From Phytopythium helicoides (taxonomy: Eukaryota > Oomycota > Peronosporomycetes > Pythiales > Pythiaceae), in assembly GCA_024867545.1 (NCBI GenBank), contig JANFNE010000004.1, positions 1,240,001-1,304,000 of the forward strand: a stretch of DNA of 64,000 bases. The letters run 5' to 3'. Shown here piece by piece: positions 29,701-40,063 of the stretch. The notes under the pieces are model-generated. The model did not search any database. It was given only the letters and a program-made list of their open reading frames with translations, and was not told the origin of the DNA. The first letter of the stretch is position 1. Every line of letters begins with the position of its first letter. The position numbers and the translations under genes are program-made.

Positions 29701-31857
29701 AGTTAGAAAGAAGGCTTCCGAGGCGGAAGAAGAAATGAAGAGGGCGTTGGTCTGTGCAATGACAGAGGCGAGAGAAGCAAAGGCGAGAGAGTCACGAGCG
29801 AGAGAGGATCGATCCGATATACGAAATGTCACGCTTGTGCTAAGCGGTGAGGTGAGGATAATTCAGTCACATCGGTACGACTTGCCAGGGTACTGATGCT
29901 GTTCCCTTGAATCAGAATGGCGAAGAGATGGTAGTACTCACACACGGGGCTACCCAACTCCACCAGCTTGTATCCCCTTTTGCTAAGAAATTCGGGTTGA
30001 AGCCAAGCTCCATTGAGCTTCACTGGAACGCCAACCGGCTGGAACTTCATGAGACTCCTGACTCGGTGAGGCTCAGATTTGAACAAGGCTCATTTTTGTG
30101 AATCACTTATCATGCGATCACTCCGCAGGTTGGACTTTGTGACGGTTGTGTACTTGAATGCGTCACGGGGCTAGCCGGGTTTTGTCCTGCGTGTGCCTCG
30201 CGTAAGGTGAGCCACGACGGTTCCCTAGCAAGACCTGGCGCGAAGCGATCAGTGGGCAGGCTGTCTGTTCTTATTGTCGAAGAGGTAAAGTGTTTTGGAG
30301 CGCACACGGAGGCAATTCGACTAGCTTGGGACTTACGTGAAGTAATGGTCTCCAGGATTTAAAAGAAACCCAAGCTACAGTTCCAAATCGAGTCAGTATG
30401 GGCATTGTGTTTCAAGCATTTCAGGCCCATCGATCGCGGGAGAGTGAGCAGCTAATGTACTTCTACCGCGGAGTTCGAATACGTGATTCGCAAACTCCAG
30501 AATCGGTACGCACGAAATGAGTGAAATGACCAGGCTCCTTGCACTAAAGCAAGATTGTTTGTTAGTTGGAGTTGGGAAACTCTAGCGTCTTGTTCTGTGC
30601 TCGAACAGACCGGACATCATCAGCAATTTGTGATGAATGTTTTGGACTCGCTGAAGCAACAACTTGGATCGATATTGCTGACGAAAGCACAAGTACAAAG
30701 GACGAAGAGGAGCCTCGTACGAACATCTGTAGGTGGTATCTCAAGCAAGCAAAAGTCTAACATATGATGCTATTTGGTCGCAGGTAACATTTACGCGCGC
30801 CAGATTAAAATGCAGAGCCACCCATCTCGCCTGGACCTTACACTTCGACAAAGTATTCTAGGCGATCGCCCCGTTGCCATAAGCTCAGAAACACAAGCGG
30901 TACATCGTGAGGTATGAACGCTGGGAAAGTCTAGTTGATGTTTCTGCAAACAGTTTTGTAAAATGCTGTGAGACAGATTGTGACACCAGAGCATCGACAC
31001 AATCCAGGTAATGAAAGACATGAGGCTATTCCAGCACAAACGGCTACTCGACATGGGAAACGATTGGTTACCATTCATATCAAGGGCATCGTAAGTGAAA
31101 AGTTTGATGAGTATAGGAAATTGCGCTGACACTGCTCTGGTTTCATAGGACGGAAATGACGTGTACTATAAAGTGAAGAGCACCACCAAGCTTCAGAAAG
31201 TGTTTGATGCGTACATGGAGAGGATCGGTGCTGGGGCTAGGCGCCTTCGATTCCGGTGCGGCGACAAGTGGATCTTTGGCAACGATACACCGAGTCAGGT
31301 GTGGCTCTGTGGACTTTTGAACGCGCTAAGGCGAAGCTTGCTGACCAAGAAACCTTTGTAAATAGCTTCACCTACGTGAGGAGGACGTCATCGAGTGCAT
31401 CGAGGCGGACACGGAAGAATCGAGTCTTGTGACGCCTGATGATGAGAGCGTGAATCGACAGTCAGTTGTGAGAACTACAGGCCAGGTAACTCTCCTGTTT
31501 CGCGATAGCGATACGGTAAGGATGACAGCAAGTGATGTCTACCGATCTTTCGTCTGATGGATGCTGGTTCAGGAGGGAGCCGATGCGTATTTCACCCTGA
31601 AAAGGACAACCCCACTACAGAAGGCGTTCGATCGCTTCGCATTGCACTGTGGGGGCCAGCAAAGGGATCTCGTCTTCATGGTTTCTGATGGGAGGCGATT
31701 GTCACGCGAGCAGACACCCGAAATGGTGAGTTGAACATGGTTGGAGCGAACTTGTATTTGACGCTCCCTTAGCTAGAGTTGTGCTCTGCAGGCTGGCCTT
31801 CAAGATGGCGACAAAGTGCTGTGCTTTGGGACTCGGCCAGACCAATCGCGTAGGTAA
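26705..31857 (+). CDS. Tandem SUMO-like (Rad60-SLD-like) poly-ubiquitin-fold protein, 23 exons
   Basis: Exons: 26705-26770, 26848-26997, 27065-27202, 27278-27442, 27522-27689, 27760-27909, 27979-28095, 28164-28313, 28362-28568, 28639-28788, 28864-28996, 29053-29171, 29243-29851, 29916-30065, 30129-30284, 30356-30505, 30566-30728, 30784-30911, 30977-31090, 31149-31298, 31366-31515, 31573-31725, 31792-31857; about 1,233 codons, all junctions in frame. Each repeat reads: beta1 (AIRLRLRD; VVFRIRGL; VTIHIKGI), a FKVKRDAPL-type strand and helix, then TPE[SQ] and xGLxDGDxIxC, as in SUMO TPKELGMEEEDVIEV. Core exons 2, 4, 6, 8, 10, 14, 16, 20 and 22 hold nine clear copies; exon 12 starts a tenth that runs into a coiled coil (exon 13, about 572-774). 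CxxC motifs follow most repeats. No C-terminal di-glycine is present, so it is not a conjugated modifier. A TGA sits at 28380-28382 in exon 9; using an acceptor ending at 28400 would skip it. Function unknown; a scaffold binding SUMO-interacting motifs is inference. Confidence 0.8.
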
Positions 31858-33409
31858 TCTGCTGAAGGAGAGGGCGACTGCCGAATCCGAGTTGAACTTG
31901 ATCATTCCCGCGCTGCTCGAACAATTCGATCCCTTGCGTGATTTGATCGCTCGATGCTGACCGCAAACAAGCATCTTTAGTTCAATCCCGCAGCCATGCG
32001 CCAGCAGACAGTCGCAGTAGAGTATCCATCGAAAAGGAACTTTGCTCTAAGCGACACCAAGTACTCCATGAGTCGCCGACGTTACTTCAAATCCCATCAC
32101 GCCACCACGAAGAAGCCCGACAAAAATTCACCACCTCCTTCCACCTAGAGGCCGATGGCTTCGCCATGCGACGCTCTGACAAGGCGACGTGTGCTTCGCC
32201 CGATGCCACCCAAAGCTGAAGCGCGTGGCTCTACCCGAGTGGGGGACAACGACCGCTCGTCCGACGCAGTACGCTCGCAATTCGTCAGCTGCAGTGGATT
32301 CCCAGCCATACTGCGGTGGTGCCGCTCGAACCGACTTCCAGCACGTGGCACTGAGTCGCCGAGTCGCCAGGCGGTTTTACATTTTTCGTGTCGGATCGTG
32401 CCCTCCGCCGCCTATGCTGCGGTGGCTACAACTGAAGATTTGAGTGCGGCGGCAACTCGACGACGGACGACTGCGATACGATCCAAAACGGGAGCGAGCG
32501 AGCGTGCGTGCGTGCGTTTGTGCTGCGTTGCATGGGGAAGAAGGGGCGCGAGCGAGGGCTCGTGACACGCTGCGGTCACGGGGCTCCGCTCTCGACGCAG
32601 CCAATGCCAAGCCGCTCGAAACTCGAAACCTGCCATGGACACGCGCTGCATCGAGCATTGGACGCTCGGCCAGCGTCGTCACGAGCACGGCGTCATGCTG
32701 GTCTCCACTGGTGGAGGGCAGGCTCCGCGAACAGCACCAGCGCATCCCGTGTGCGCAAGTGTACATTCGGGTCCCGTTGTGTCGCGCTAGTCTTTCAGTA
32801 GTCTGGGAATCACAACAGCGCCTCGTTCTTGCGCGCGCACCACCCAATCAGCACCGCTCAATAATCTTGAAATCCGTGCCTCCAGCCAGCGCCAACTCCC
32901 GCCAGGCCGCTCTATGGTGTCGGCAGCTGTTTCGGGTTGCGATTTGCACCTGGCGGCTGCCTCCTCGGCCACTTTCATCGCCGCCCGCGCCGCTCGTCGA
33001 TCTCCGCGCCACGAGGAACGCTCGCTTGCGACTCGAGCGTCCAAGTTTGGCGATCGAGAACCATGTGGCTACGCGCGTAAATATTCACCACCACGTGTAG
33101 TGAGCCTTGATTTCCTCGTCTGCCGCCTGTCTTTGCGCCCCTCGGCCCCTACCGTATAAATAGGCGGCCGCCAACGCGCCGCGATGCCGGCGTTGCTCGG
33201 AGGATGCTCACTCGCCAACTCTCCCCCGGCCGCGCAGATCTTCAAGCCGTGTGGTTGCTCAATCGCCCGCTCCCCCACTCGGCCTCTCGCCGTCTCCAGC
33301 GCAGTCGACTGCTCGATCGATCCGAAGCCTCCGCGGGGTTCTGCAGCCGACGGTTTCGCCAGTTGAGCTCTTTGCCACGTGAGCCACGACCAAGTGAGAC
33401 TGAGCCCAC
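31858..33409. other. Intergenic 1.55 kb
   Basis: Short frames on both strands overlap with no domain match and read as compositional. The right end holds a TATA-type promoter. Nothing else is recognised. Confidence 0.5.
33155..33162 (+). promoter_or_regulatory. TATAAATA box
   Basis: TATAAATA in a GC-rich context (ACCG before, GGCGGCC after), about 250 bp upstream of the carrier-like gene. TATA boxes are uncommon in oomycete promoters, so this may mark a regulated gene. Confidence 0.4.
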
Positions 33410-33745
33410 ATGCCGCTGATGCGCAAGTCGACGTCCTCGTGGCAGCTGTCGGCGCTCAACCACGAGCAGGAGCCGCAGCTGCAGCCCGCCAAGACGCCGC
33501 CCAAGCCGCCCAGGCACGCTAGCGTGCCCATGTGCGCGCAGATCCTGCTGGCGCTCTGGCAGCGAGAGTTGCAGCGTAAGGACGTGGCCATCACGGCTGA
33601 CTTTTTCGACGACCTGGGCGGCTCGGACGAGCAGGCGCTCGCGCTCGTGGAGCGCATGCAGCTCATGGGCTTCCACATCTCGGCCACGCAGTTCTTCAGC
33701 CTCCCGCGCAGCTCCATCTACACGGTGCTGCTGGTCGCGCTGTAA
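33410..33745 (+). CDS. Stand-alone carrier-protein-like domain (PCP/ACP fold)
   Basis: Single exon, 111 aa. Residues 40-108 follow the peptidyl/acyl carrier pattern: AQILLALWQREL, then DVAITADFFDDLGGSDEQAL, then ERMQLMGFHISATQFFSLP, as in LGG[DH]SL...G..LS...LF..PT of NRPS carrier domains. The serine that normally carries phosphopantetheine follows LGG[DH]; here the order is LGG-Ser-Asp, so the attachment residue is displaced or lost. The first 35 residues are a basic, proline-rich lead without clear targeting character. No synthetase module lies nearby. It could be a domesticated protein-interaction domain. Confidence 0.6.
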   Translation: MPLMRKSTSSWQLSALNHEQEPQLQPAKTPPKPPRHASVPMCAQILLALWQRELQRKDVAITADFFDDLGGSDEQALALVERMQLMGFHISATQFFSLPRSSIYTVLLVAL

Positions 33746-33925
33746 TGCGCCGTCCGGATCGCCCAGCCGATCGTTATCTATGAGAGGCACCGCCTCCCTC
33801 CCCCTTCCGTGTCACTCGGTCTCTGTGCATGCGTCGTGCCGTTGGGAACCCGCCCCTCCCTGTACAATACACTGCCTTGATGCTCATGTCTGCGTGCTAG
33901 CTCGATACGTTACATCTCTTCTTGT

Positions 33926-34398
33926 CTACTTCTTGGTGGGCGGGCGGAACTGCTTCTGCATTCCCGAGCGGCGCAGGCGGCCCAGCTTGGTGTTGGCGCG
34001 CGTCGACTGCCGGCGGAAGTCGCTGTCGCCGCCCACCGTGCCCGGGTCCACGTACTGCAGCCGCGGGTACGGGATGCGGTAGTGCAGCGCGATGTCCACC
34101 TGCGCGTGGCCCGCGTCAATGGCCTCCTGCACGGCCGCTGCGTCCGCCAGCCCGCGGTTCTCCTCGAACTTTGCCCTGCACAACCGTCAGCGTCCTCCGA
34201 CGTCCTCCCACCGCCTGCACAGCCAGCCCGCACCTGGCCTCCGCGCGGATCCACTGCTGCTCGCTCGCGCCGCCTTCCCCTTGCACCACACGCCCGTCAG
34301 CCCACGCCTCTCAGCCACCAGCGAGCCAAAACCCGCCGCTCACACTGCCGAGCGACGCGCAGCACGCGCCGGTACAGCGCCAGCGCGCGGTTCGCCAT
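33926..34398 (-). CDS. NDUFB9: LYR-motif protein, NDUFB9-like complex I subunit
   Basis: Three exons, proposed 34333-34398, 34234-34256 and 33926-34175; 112 aa. Exon 1 encodes MANRALALYRRVLRVARQ with the LYR motif. Exon 2 gives QWIRAEA and exon 3 RAKFEENRGLADAAAVQEAI, then HYRIPYPRLQYVDPGTVGGD, matching NDUFB9 (RARFEEHKNEKD and HPxPYxxPxxPGG). Complex I B22 binds an acyl carrier protein through LYR in mitochondria. The 3' two exons are secure; the first donor (GTTTTG) is weak and was chosen for frame, with a GTGTGAG donor nearby as alternative. Confidence 0.8.
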
Positions 34399-34443
34399 GG
34401 CCTCCGGAGCGCCTGCTGCTTGAGACGGAGCTCTCGCAGCTCC

Positions 34444-34490
34444 GGAGCTGGAGCTTGGAGCTGGAGCTTGGAGCTTGGAGCTTGGAGCTC
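34444..34490. repeat. GGAGCTT microsatellite
   Basis: Imperfect tandem array of GGAGCTT and GGAGCT units, about seven copies, between the start of the NDUFB9-like gene and the gene at 34655. Confidence 0.8.
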
Positions 34491-34560
34491 GCCTTGCAGG
34501 GTGAGCGCTGCAAATGCCGGTGGTTGGTTCGGTCCCGCGTTTCAGACCGCGGAGGAGGGA

Positions 34561-34596
34561 CCGTCCCTAGTGTAGCCATATCGCCACTAGGGACGG
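34561..34596. promoter_or_regulatory. 12-bp perfect inverted repeat CCGTCCCTAGTG
   Basis: CCGTCCCTAGTG at 34561-34572 and its exact complement CACTAGGGACGG at 34585-34596, with a 12-nt spacer. It lies 59 bp before the ATG at 34655, in a divergent interval. The same 12-mer stands before SLD5 at 19090. Confidence 0.5.
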
Positions 34597-34654
34597 GACG
34601 CGAAACGACGCGGAGGGATCATTGGCATTGCGACCGCCGGTCTCTGCGGCGACC

Positions 34655-35971
34655 ATGGTGCAGGTGCTCGTGTGCAAGAACGACGGCTGCTTCGAGTTCG
34701 AGGCGGCCGAGCTGGTGCTGCGAGCGGACGACGGGTGGGAGGACGTCAAGATGGCGCTGGCCCACGCGCTCTACTGCGAGGAGGAGCTCTTCGCGGTCGG
34801 CTCGCCGGACGACATTGCGCTGTACAAGCTGCCAGACGGGGACCCCGTGGAGCACGAGGACGTGGAGCAGCACGTCATCTCCGGCTCGCGGTGGGTGCTC
34901 GACATATTCAGCTCGCCGCTGCGCCGTACCAGCGACCTCAACATGCAGACCGACCAGGCCATCCGCGGCATGCGTAGAGGCCAGGTGCACCCTCGGTGCG
35001 TCTCGCTCTCCAATGCTCAAGCATGACTCACCACTGACGATATAGCAACGATATAACACAGCCGCATCAGTGCTCTCTCCAGCTTCATGAGCGCATCGCC
35101 TGCGTCCTCACCTATATCGCCACTTGGCAATGCGAGGGCATCGGTCGTGATCGACCCTTTGACGCAGTCGATTGGCGGAGCAGTAACAACTGAAACAGCC
35201 TACCAGGAGCCCTACATCCACATCGGCACTTGGGTGCCCATGATGGTAAAGGAGAAGGGCCGCTTCCAAGCTACGGCGCCTGCTACTGCCACGTCAGCTC
35301 CTGCACCAACGTCTCCGCCTCGGAGCCCAGCTGGCGTGGCGCTCTTGAGTCTACTCAAACCACCCACCTCACCAGTATACGCTCCAACGAGTGGCAGCGA
35401 GTACGAAGACGTGATGGTCACCACACGCCGTGCGATGGAATACATCAACAAGTTCCGGACCATGGGTCGACCAGTAACGGTTATGAGCATTCAGACTTGC
35501 TCGCTTCCTGTGTCGGCAGCGAGTCCGAGCGCAATTTCCAAGTACGGACCGCGTGGACTCTACCAGGGAGTATTTGAGGCAGGGACCGCCGAGCTCGAGC
35601 GAGGATTCGTCCAGGCGGTGCGCCTTTGGTTCAGCTTTGATTGCGAGCAGACGGTAAGCGTGACCAAGGTGCGCGGCACGCTGGGGCTCAAGCCACTACG
35701 TCAGCAGGACGGGTGGATTGTTGTGCAAGCGCTACCCGGTTCGCCGTGCTTTGAAGCGGGCATGCGTCGCGACGAAGTGTTTCTGACACATGTCAATGGC
35801 GTCGACGTGTCGCCGCACGCTTTTCCCGCCGTTGGCGTCACCAGCAGCGGACCTAGAGACGATCTAAAGCAGCAGCAGCAGCAGCAGCAACCCTACCAGG
35901 CACCGAGCTGGAAGGATAGCGTCGTGCCGCTGGTCGAGCAGTCCGAGACTTGCATCTTCACCTTCTTCTAA
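34655..35971 (+). CDS. Protein with a PDZ-like segment, function unknown
   Basis: Two exons, 34655-34995 and 35062-35971, with a 66-nt intron (donor GTGCGT); 416 aa. The first 85 residues form a compact mixed domain (MVQVLVCKNDGCFEFEAAEL ... VISGSRWVLDIF) I cannot name. A Ser/Pro/Thr-rich middle follows. Residues about 290-355 resemble a PDZ-type module: GTLGLKPLRQQDGWIVVQAL, then GSPCFEAGMRRDEVFLTHVN. A QQQQQQQ run sits near 390 and the protein ends in ETCIFTFF. Likely a scaffold or adaptor, by inference. Confidence 0.65.
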
Positions 35972-36054
35972 GCTGGTAAGCTGGTAGAATAAGCATGAGC
36001 CAGCAAGCAGACAACAGTTGCTATTCATGGAGCTGGTGACTCGGCTGGTGGCTG

Positions 36055-36062
36055 TATATATA
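36055..36062 (+). promoter_or_regulatory. TATATATA element
   Basis: TATATATA, 86 bp upstream of the start codon at 36148; a possible TATA box. Confidence 0.3.
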
Positions 36063-36147
36063 GATGATTGCCCTCCCTGCAGCCCCAAAGTCTCTGATCG
36101 CTGCGATCAGTGATCGCATTCATCGACGACAGCTCCACGCATCGACC

Positions 36148-36759
36148 ATGGCGATGACGACTGCCGCATTCAACAATATCCCAGCGCGATCTCGAGAGCA
36201 AAGGGAGGCCCAACGTGACAAGGAGCTTCTCGAGAAGGACCGACTTCGCCAGCGCAAGGAGAGCTTCGTAAGAGCCGACCCTCAGCCGGCAGGCGCGTTG
36301 CTGGCCTTTGACTCGCTCAGCCACGGCTTCATGAGCGACGCCGACCGCTTCCACTCGGATACGGCAGGTGAAGCAAGGGCCCTGCGAGAAGAGCGCAACG
36401 CGCGCACCAAGATGCAGCAGGCACGGCGACGCCATGAGGGCACGAGACGAGAGCTCGCGCGCTGGGAGGCCATGGACGCGGCTGACGCGCGCGAGGAGCA
36501 ACGATGGCGCGAACTGCGCGAGTCGGGCTCCAAGGCTCGGCGCAACCAGAGCGGTGAGCCGTTCAACCCTGTGACGCTGCGCTACAACGACGGCCTGGAC
36601 GGCGAGCGGCTGCGCGTGGCCGATGACCGCATCAAGGCCCGTGCGCTAGCGCGAGCGCAGAACTTGCAGCGCGCCGGCGCCAGGGAAGGGCTCAACCCCA
36701 TCACTGGTGAGCCGTTGCGCTCGGTGCACGTCGGCGACCTGCTGCCTCCGCCGCGGTGA
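36148..36759 (+). CDS. Highly charged helical protein, possibly ciliary
   Basis: Single exon, 203 aa from MAMTTAAFNN at 36148; an in-frame ATG at 36064 precedes it, but lies right at the TATATATA element. Mostly helical, Arg/Glu/Ala-rich, with a likely coiled coil (REERNARTKMQQARRRHEGT and on). Two short motifs, GEPFNPVTLRYNDGLDGERL and EGLNPITGEPL, recur in uncharacterised proteins of flagellated protists as I recall them, which suggests a flagellar role; that is weak. No catalytic motif seen. Confidence 0.6.
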   Translation: MAMTTAAFNNIPARSREQREAQRDKELLEKDRLRQRKESFVRADPQPAGALLAFDSLSHGFMSDADRFHSDTAGEARALREERNARTKMQQARRRHEGTRRELARWEAMDAADAREEQRWRELRESGSKARRNQSGEPFNPVTLRYNDGLDGERLRVADDRIKARALARAQNLQRAGAREGLNPITGEPLRSVHVGDLLPPPR

Positions 36760-37420
36760 GGAGAGGACAATGTGGATGCCATGTTGAAGTGAGAATGTAG
36801 CCACTTCAACTTGAAGCCAAAATTTTACTTTATTCCAATTTGCAGAACGGTCTTGGCAATGCTGCTGATCTCCCACCCGGTAGCCAACACAGAAGCACGG
36901 GAGCCAAATGGTGCCGAGCGAATTTCGCATCGTGAACGGAGCCGTGGAGAGCATACGTGCTGCGAGCCGTCGGACAGATCAGGAAATTGCCGCTCGTTCA
37001 GGTATACGCTCGAAGTGTATACTGTCGAAATTCGCTAAAAGTGATTTGGATGAGTGTAGCCATTCCATGCCACTCTTGCCTCTAAACCGATCAGCGTAGC
37101 GTAAGTGGAGATGACGTGAAGGCGTTGCTGGAGACGCAGCGGAGCCCTCGCGGCTCTCGTAGCAGCGTCCCTCGCTCCCTTTGACCGCCCAACTCTTCAC
37201 TGTCTGCTACAGCTCAGCACCAAATTGCGGCAACTCGCTTCCCATGTCATGGAGTCCAGTCCCGTCTCTCGGCCGAGTGTGGCACTCTGCCTTGGACCGC
37301 CGCACTTTCCCCTTGACGGTCGACGCTTGCTTGCAATCTGACATGGCCACTCGCGATTCTCCTTTGTAGGTCTCATCACCTCAGCTAGTCGCCGTCAACA
37401 GCCCACTGACGCTCCACACC
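36760..37420. other. Intergenic 661 bp
   Basis: 3' end of the helical protein gene and upstream region of the first receptor kinase. Only short frames; no motif recognised. Confidence 0.5.
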
Positions 37421-39933
37421 ATGCCTTCAACGCGTCGCGTGCTCGCTCTGGCGCTGCTGGCGCTGGCCTTCGCTGCTCCGTCGACCGCCCAGAGCTCCTC
37501 GGCCTCGACGTCGACTGGCGCCTGCTCGGCGGCTCCATCGACGCTTTCGACGACCTGCGGCGGGCTCTGCGACTCCGGACAGTCCTGCGTCACCTTCAAC
37601 GCCAGCGACTCGTGCACCAGCTGCGTCACTTCAAGCGAGGACGCATGCCAGTACTTGTGCTTGGCGACCGAGGGCCAGAACGACTCGGTGGTTGCCAACG
37701 TGGGCTACTTTGTGCTCCTCGTGCCTTTCGGAGAGTACGAGAGTGACAGAGAGATCGCCGAGAGCGCGGAAGACCCGCTGTACGCCGAAAAAGTTGCGAG
37801 TCTTTCCGACAACACGAGCGAGTTCGCGCATGTCAGCAACGACATCCTCAAGAACATCGCGCCGCTCGAGCTGCTCTCTACGACGGGATTGCTGTACGGT
37901 TGATCGCATCGGATGCTTTGATTGATTTGTTCAATGCTGACTTTGGTGCTCTTTTGACAGAATTATCTCTGGCGGCTCGACGTATGACATGAGCCTTCGA
38001 AGCAAGGTGGTGGAGCTCGACTTATCGTCAACGATGCTCACTTCCCAGACGCAACTGAAGGGGGCAGATCTTCGGAACGTCAACCTCGAGACTGCGGTTG
38101 TAAACATCCCCGAGATTTTCCCAAGTTCGATGTACGCTCTCGGCCTTATCAACGGTCTGCTCTCTACCTTCCCCTCGCACCTCGGCAACATGAGCAATCT
38201 CCAATATTTGTACGTGGGAAGAGACGACAGGTGTTTTGATATTTGGGATCTGACGATCTGCTTTTCAGGTATATATCGCTCAACTACGTCTCGATGGTCA
38301 ACGCGAGCGACGGCATCGATCAGCTCCTTTACCTGTACGCTATATTGTTATAGCTGTTGGGATATGAAATTGTTCTCATACTCGGAACTCGCAGCGACAT
38401 GCAGTACAACAATGTTACGAGTTTTGAGGGCAATTTCCCACTGCTCGAGACGCTGTAAGCCGAGTGAATCATCTAATCGGAGGTCGCGGCACACTAACTT
38501 CTCTTTTTTGTGGCTAGGGACCTGCGTAACAACAACCTTACCGCGATCCCAGACGTAATCTACACGTACTCCAATCTTCAGACTCTGTAAGCGGTCGAGC
38601 AACGCAATTTCACGTGCCTTTATAAAAGTCTAACAATTCGTGTGGCTGCAGCTATATGAAGTACAACTTGCTGGAGACACCGACGTACACTACCGCGCAA
38701 GCTGACTTTTTGTCGGCGCTGACTGAGTTCGATCTCACTCGTGACGATTTTGCGAACGAAGCGAACTGCGACACATCGAGCAAACGGGTCATTCACTCAC
38801 TTACCGTGTGCATCGTCGAGGACGCAGAGGTTTCATCGAGCTCTGGATCAACTGCTATCTCTGACGGTAGTAGTGGTGGGAGCAGTTCCTCGACTACTGT
38901 TATTATTGTTGCTGTGGTTGTAGGGCTCGTCGTTTTAATTGGTATCGTCATTGGAACCATTTGGTGGCGAAAGCGACGGAATGCAGGAGCCACTCCTGAC
39001 TACACTACCTCAACAGCCCCTTCTGGACAAAGCACTCTTGGTAAAGCTCCTATTGTGACCTCAGTGTGGACCGATCAAGAGCTACTCCGCTTCCAAGTCC
39101 GTCTTGATGACATTGAAGATATTCGCCTGCTTGGAAGTGGCGCCTACGGCGTGGTCTACCTCGTGCGTTACCGGAATTCCCAGCTGCTGGCATCGAAGAG
39201 ACTCCGAGCAGAGACGGCAACACGCGACAACGTCCAGAAGTTTATCGCTGAGATCAAGCTCGTTGCGGAACTTGAGCATCCAAACATCGTGAAATTTGTT
39301 GGCGCTGCATGGAGTATTGAAGCTAACCTGCAGGCACTTTTCGAGTTCATGGAGAATGGAGATCTGCGAATGTTTCTCACCGAGTCGAACACACCTCGCC
39401 ACTGGACAAAGGTCAAGCTACAACTCGCCATCGACATCATCGAAGCACTTGTGTACGTCCACTCCTTCCAGCCACCACTCATTCACCGCGACCTCAAGTC
39501 ACGCAACGTGCTCATTTCGGCCGACATGGAAGCCAAACTCACAGACTTTGGAGTGTCGAGATACCAGTCAGTACAGGAAACCATGACAATTGGCGTGGGA
39601 ACGGGTCGATGGTTGGCACCCGAGGTGATCAATGGCAGCAACGACTACGGTCCGCCAGCTGATATTTACTCGTTCGGCTGCGTACTGTCGGAGCTGGACA
39701 CACACACGATCCCGTACGATGGGATGACTGGTGACAATGGAAACCCACTGAATGACATGACACTGCTTCATATGGTGGCGAGCGGTGTGCTGCGTCCGAC
39801 TTTCACACATATGTGTCCTCCCACGGTGCTGGAGCTGGCGCAGCTGTGTATGGACCAGGACCCTGCTAAACGCCCGTCAGCGGTGGAGATAGCTTACGTT
39901 CTCCGCAGCTTGCCCAAGGAGATGTTCGCGTAA
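37421..39933 (+). CDS. LRR receptor-like kinase 1 (TKL)
   Basis: Six exons: 37421-37893, 37961-38209, 38269-38334, 38395-38454, 38518-38586, 38652-39933; 732 aa, every intron phase 2. Signal peptide (RRVLALALLALAFAAPSTAQ), a Cys-rich cap with CGGLC and CQYLCLATEGQND, VLLVPFGEYESDREI, then LRRs, each small exon carrying one repeat (LDLRNNNLTAIPDV). TM near 385-410 (VIIVAVVVGLVVLIGIVIG) and a stop-transfer WRKRR. Kinase: GSGAYGVVY, SKRLR, HRDLKSRN, DFG, APE, all present. It should sense an extracellular ligand and phosphorylate inside. Ligand unknown. The kinase tail shares an identical tract with kinase 3. Confidence 0.9.
39508..39719 (+). repeat. Gene-conversion tract, identical to 45587-45798
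   Basis: 212 nt identical by eye to 45587-45798 in kinase 3, covering DFG through the segment before the activation-loop end and helix F. Outside it the two genes differ at many sites, including synonymous ones. Confidence 0.75.
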
Positions 39934-40063
39934 TGCAGGGGGATACACATGCGCATTGTTGTATGAGCTTTGAAAAATTCCAGACCGAGTAGCGCGCATA
40001 ATCTCATTTGATTTTTTGTCGGTGTTTTCATGTTGTTTTACGTTCACTTACGCATTCACCTAC

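Noticed and set aside
32377..32847. 156-aa minus-strand frame in the 31.9-33.4 kb gap
   Set aside because: Arg/Ser/Cys-rich with competing frames on both strands; no support as a gene.
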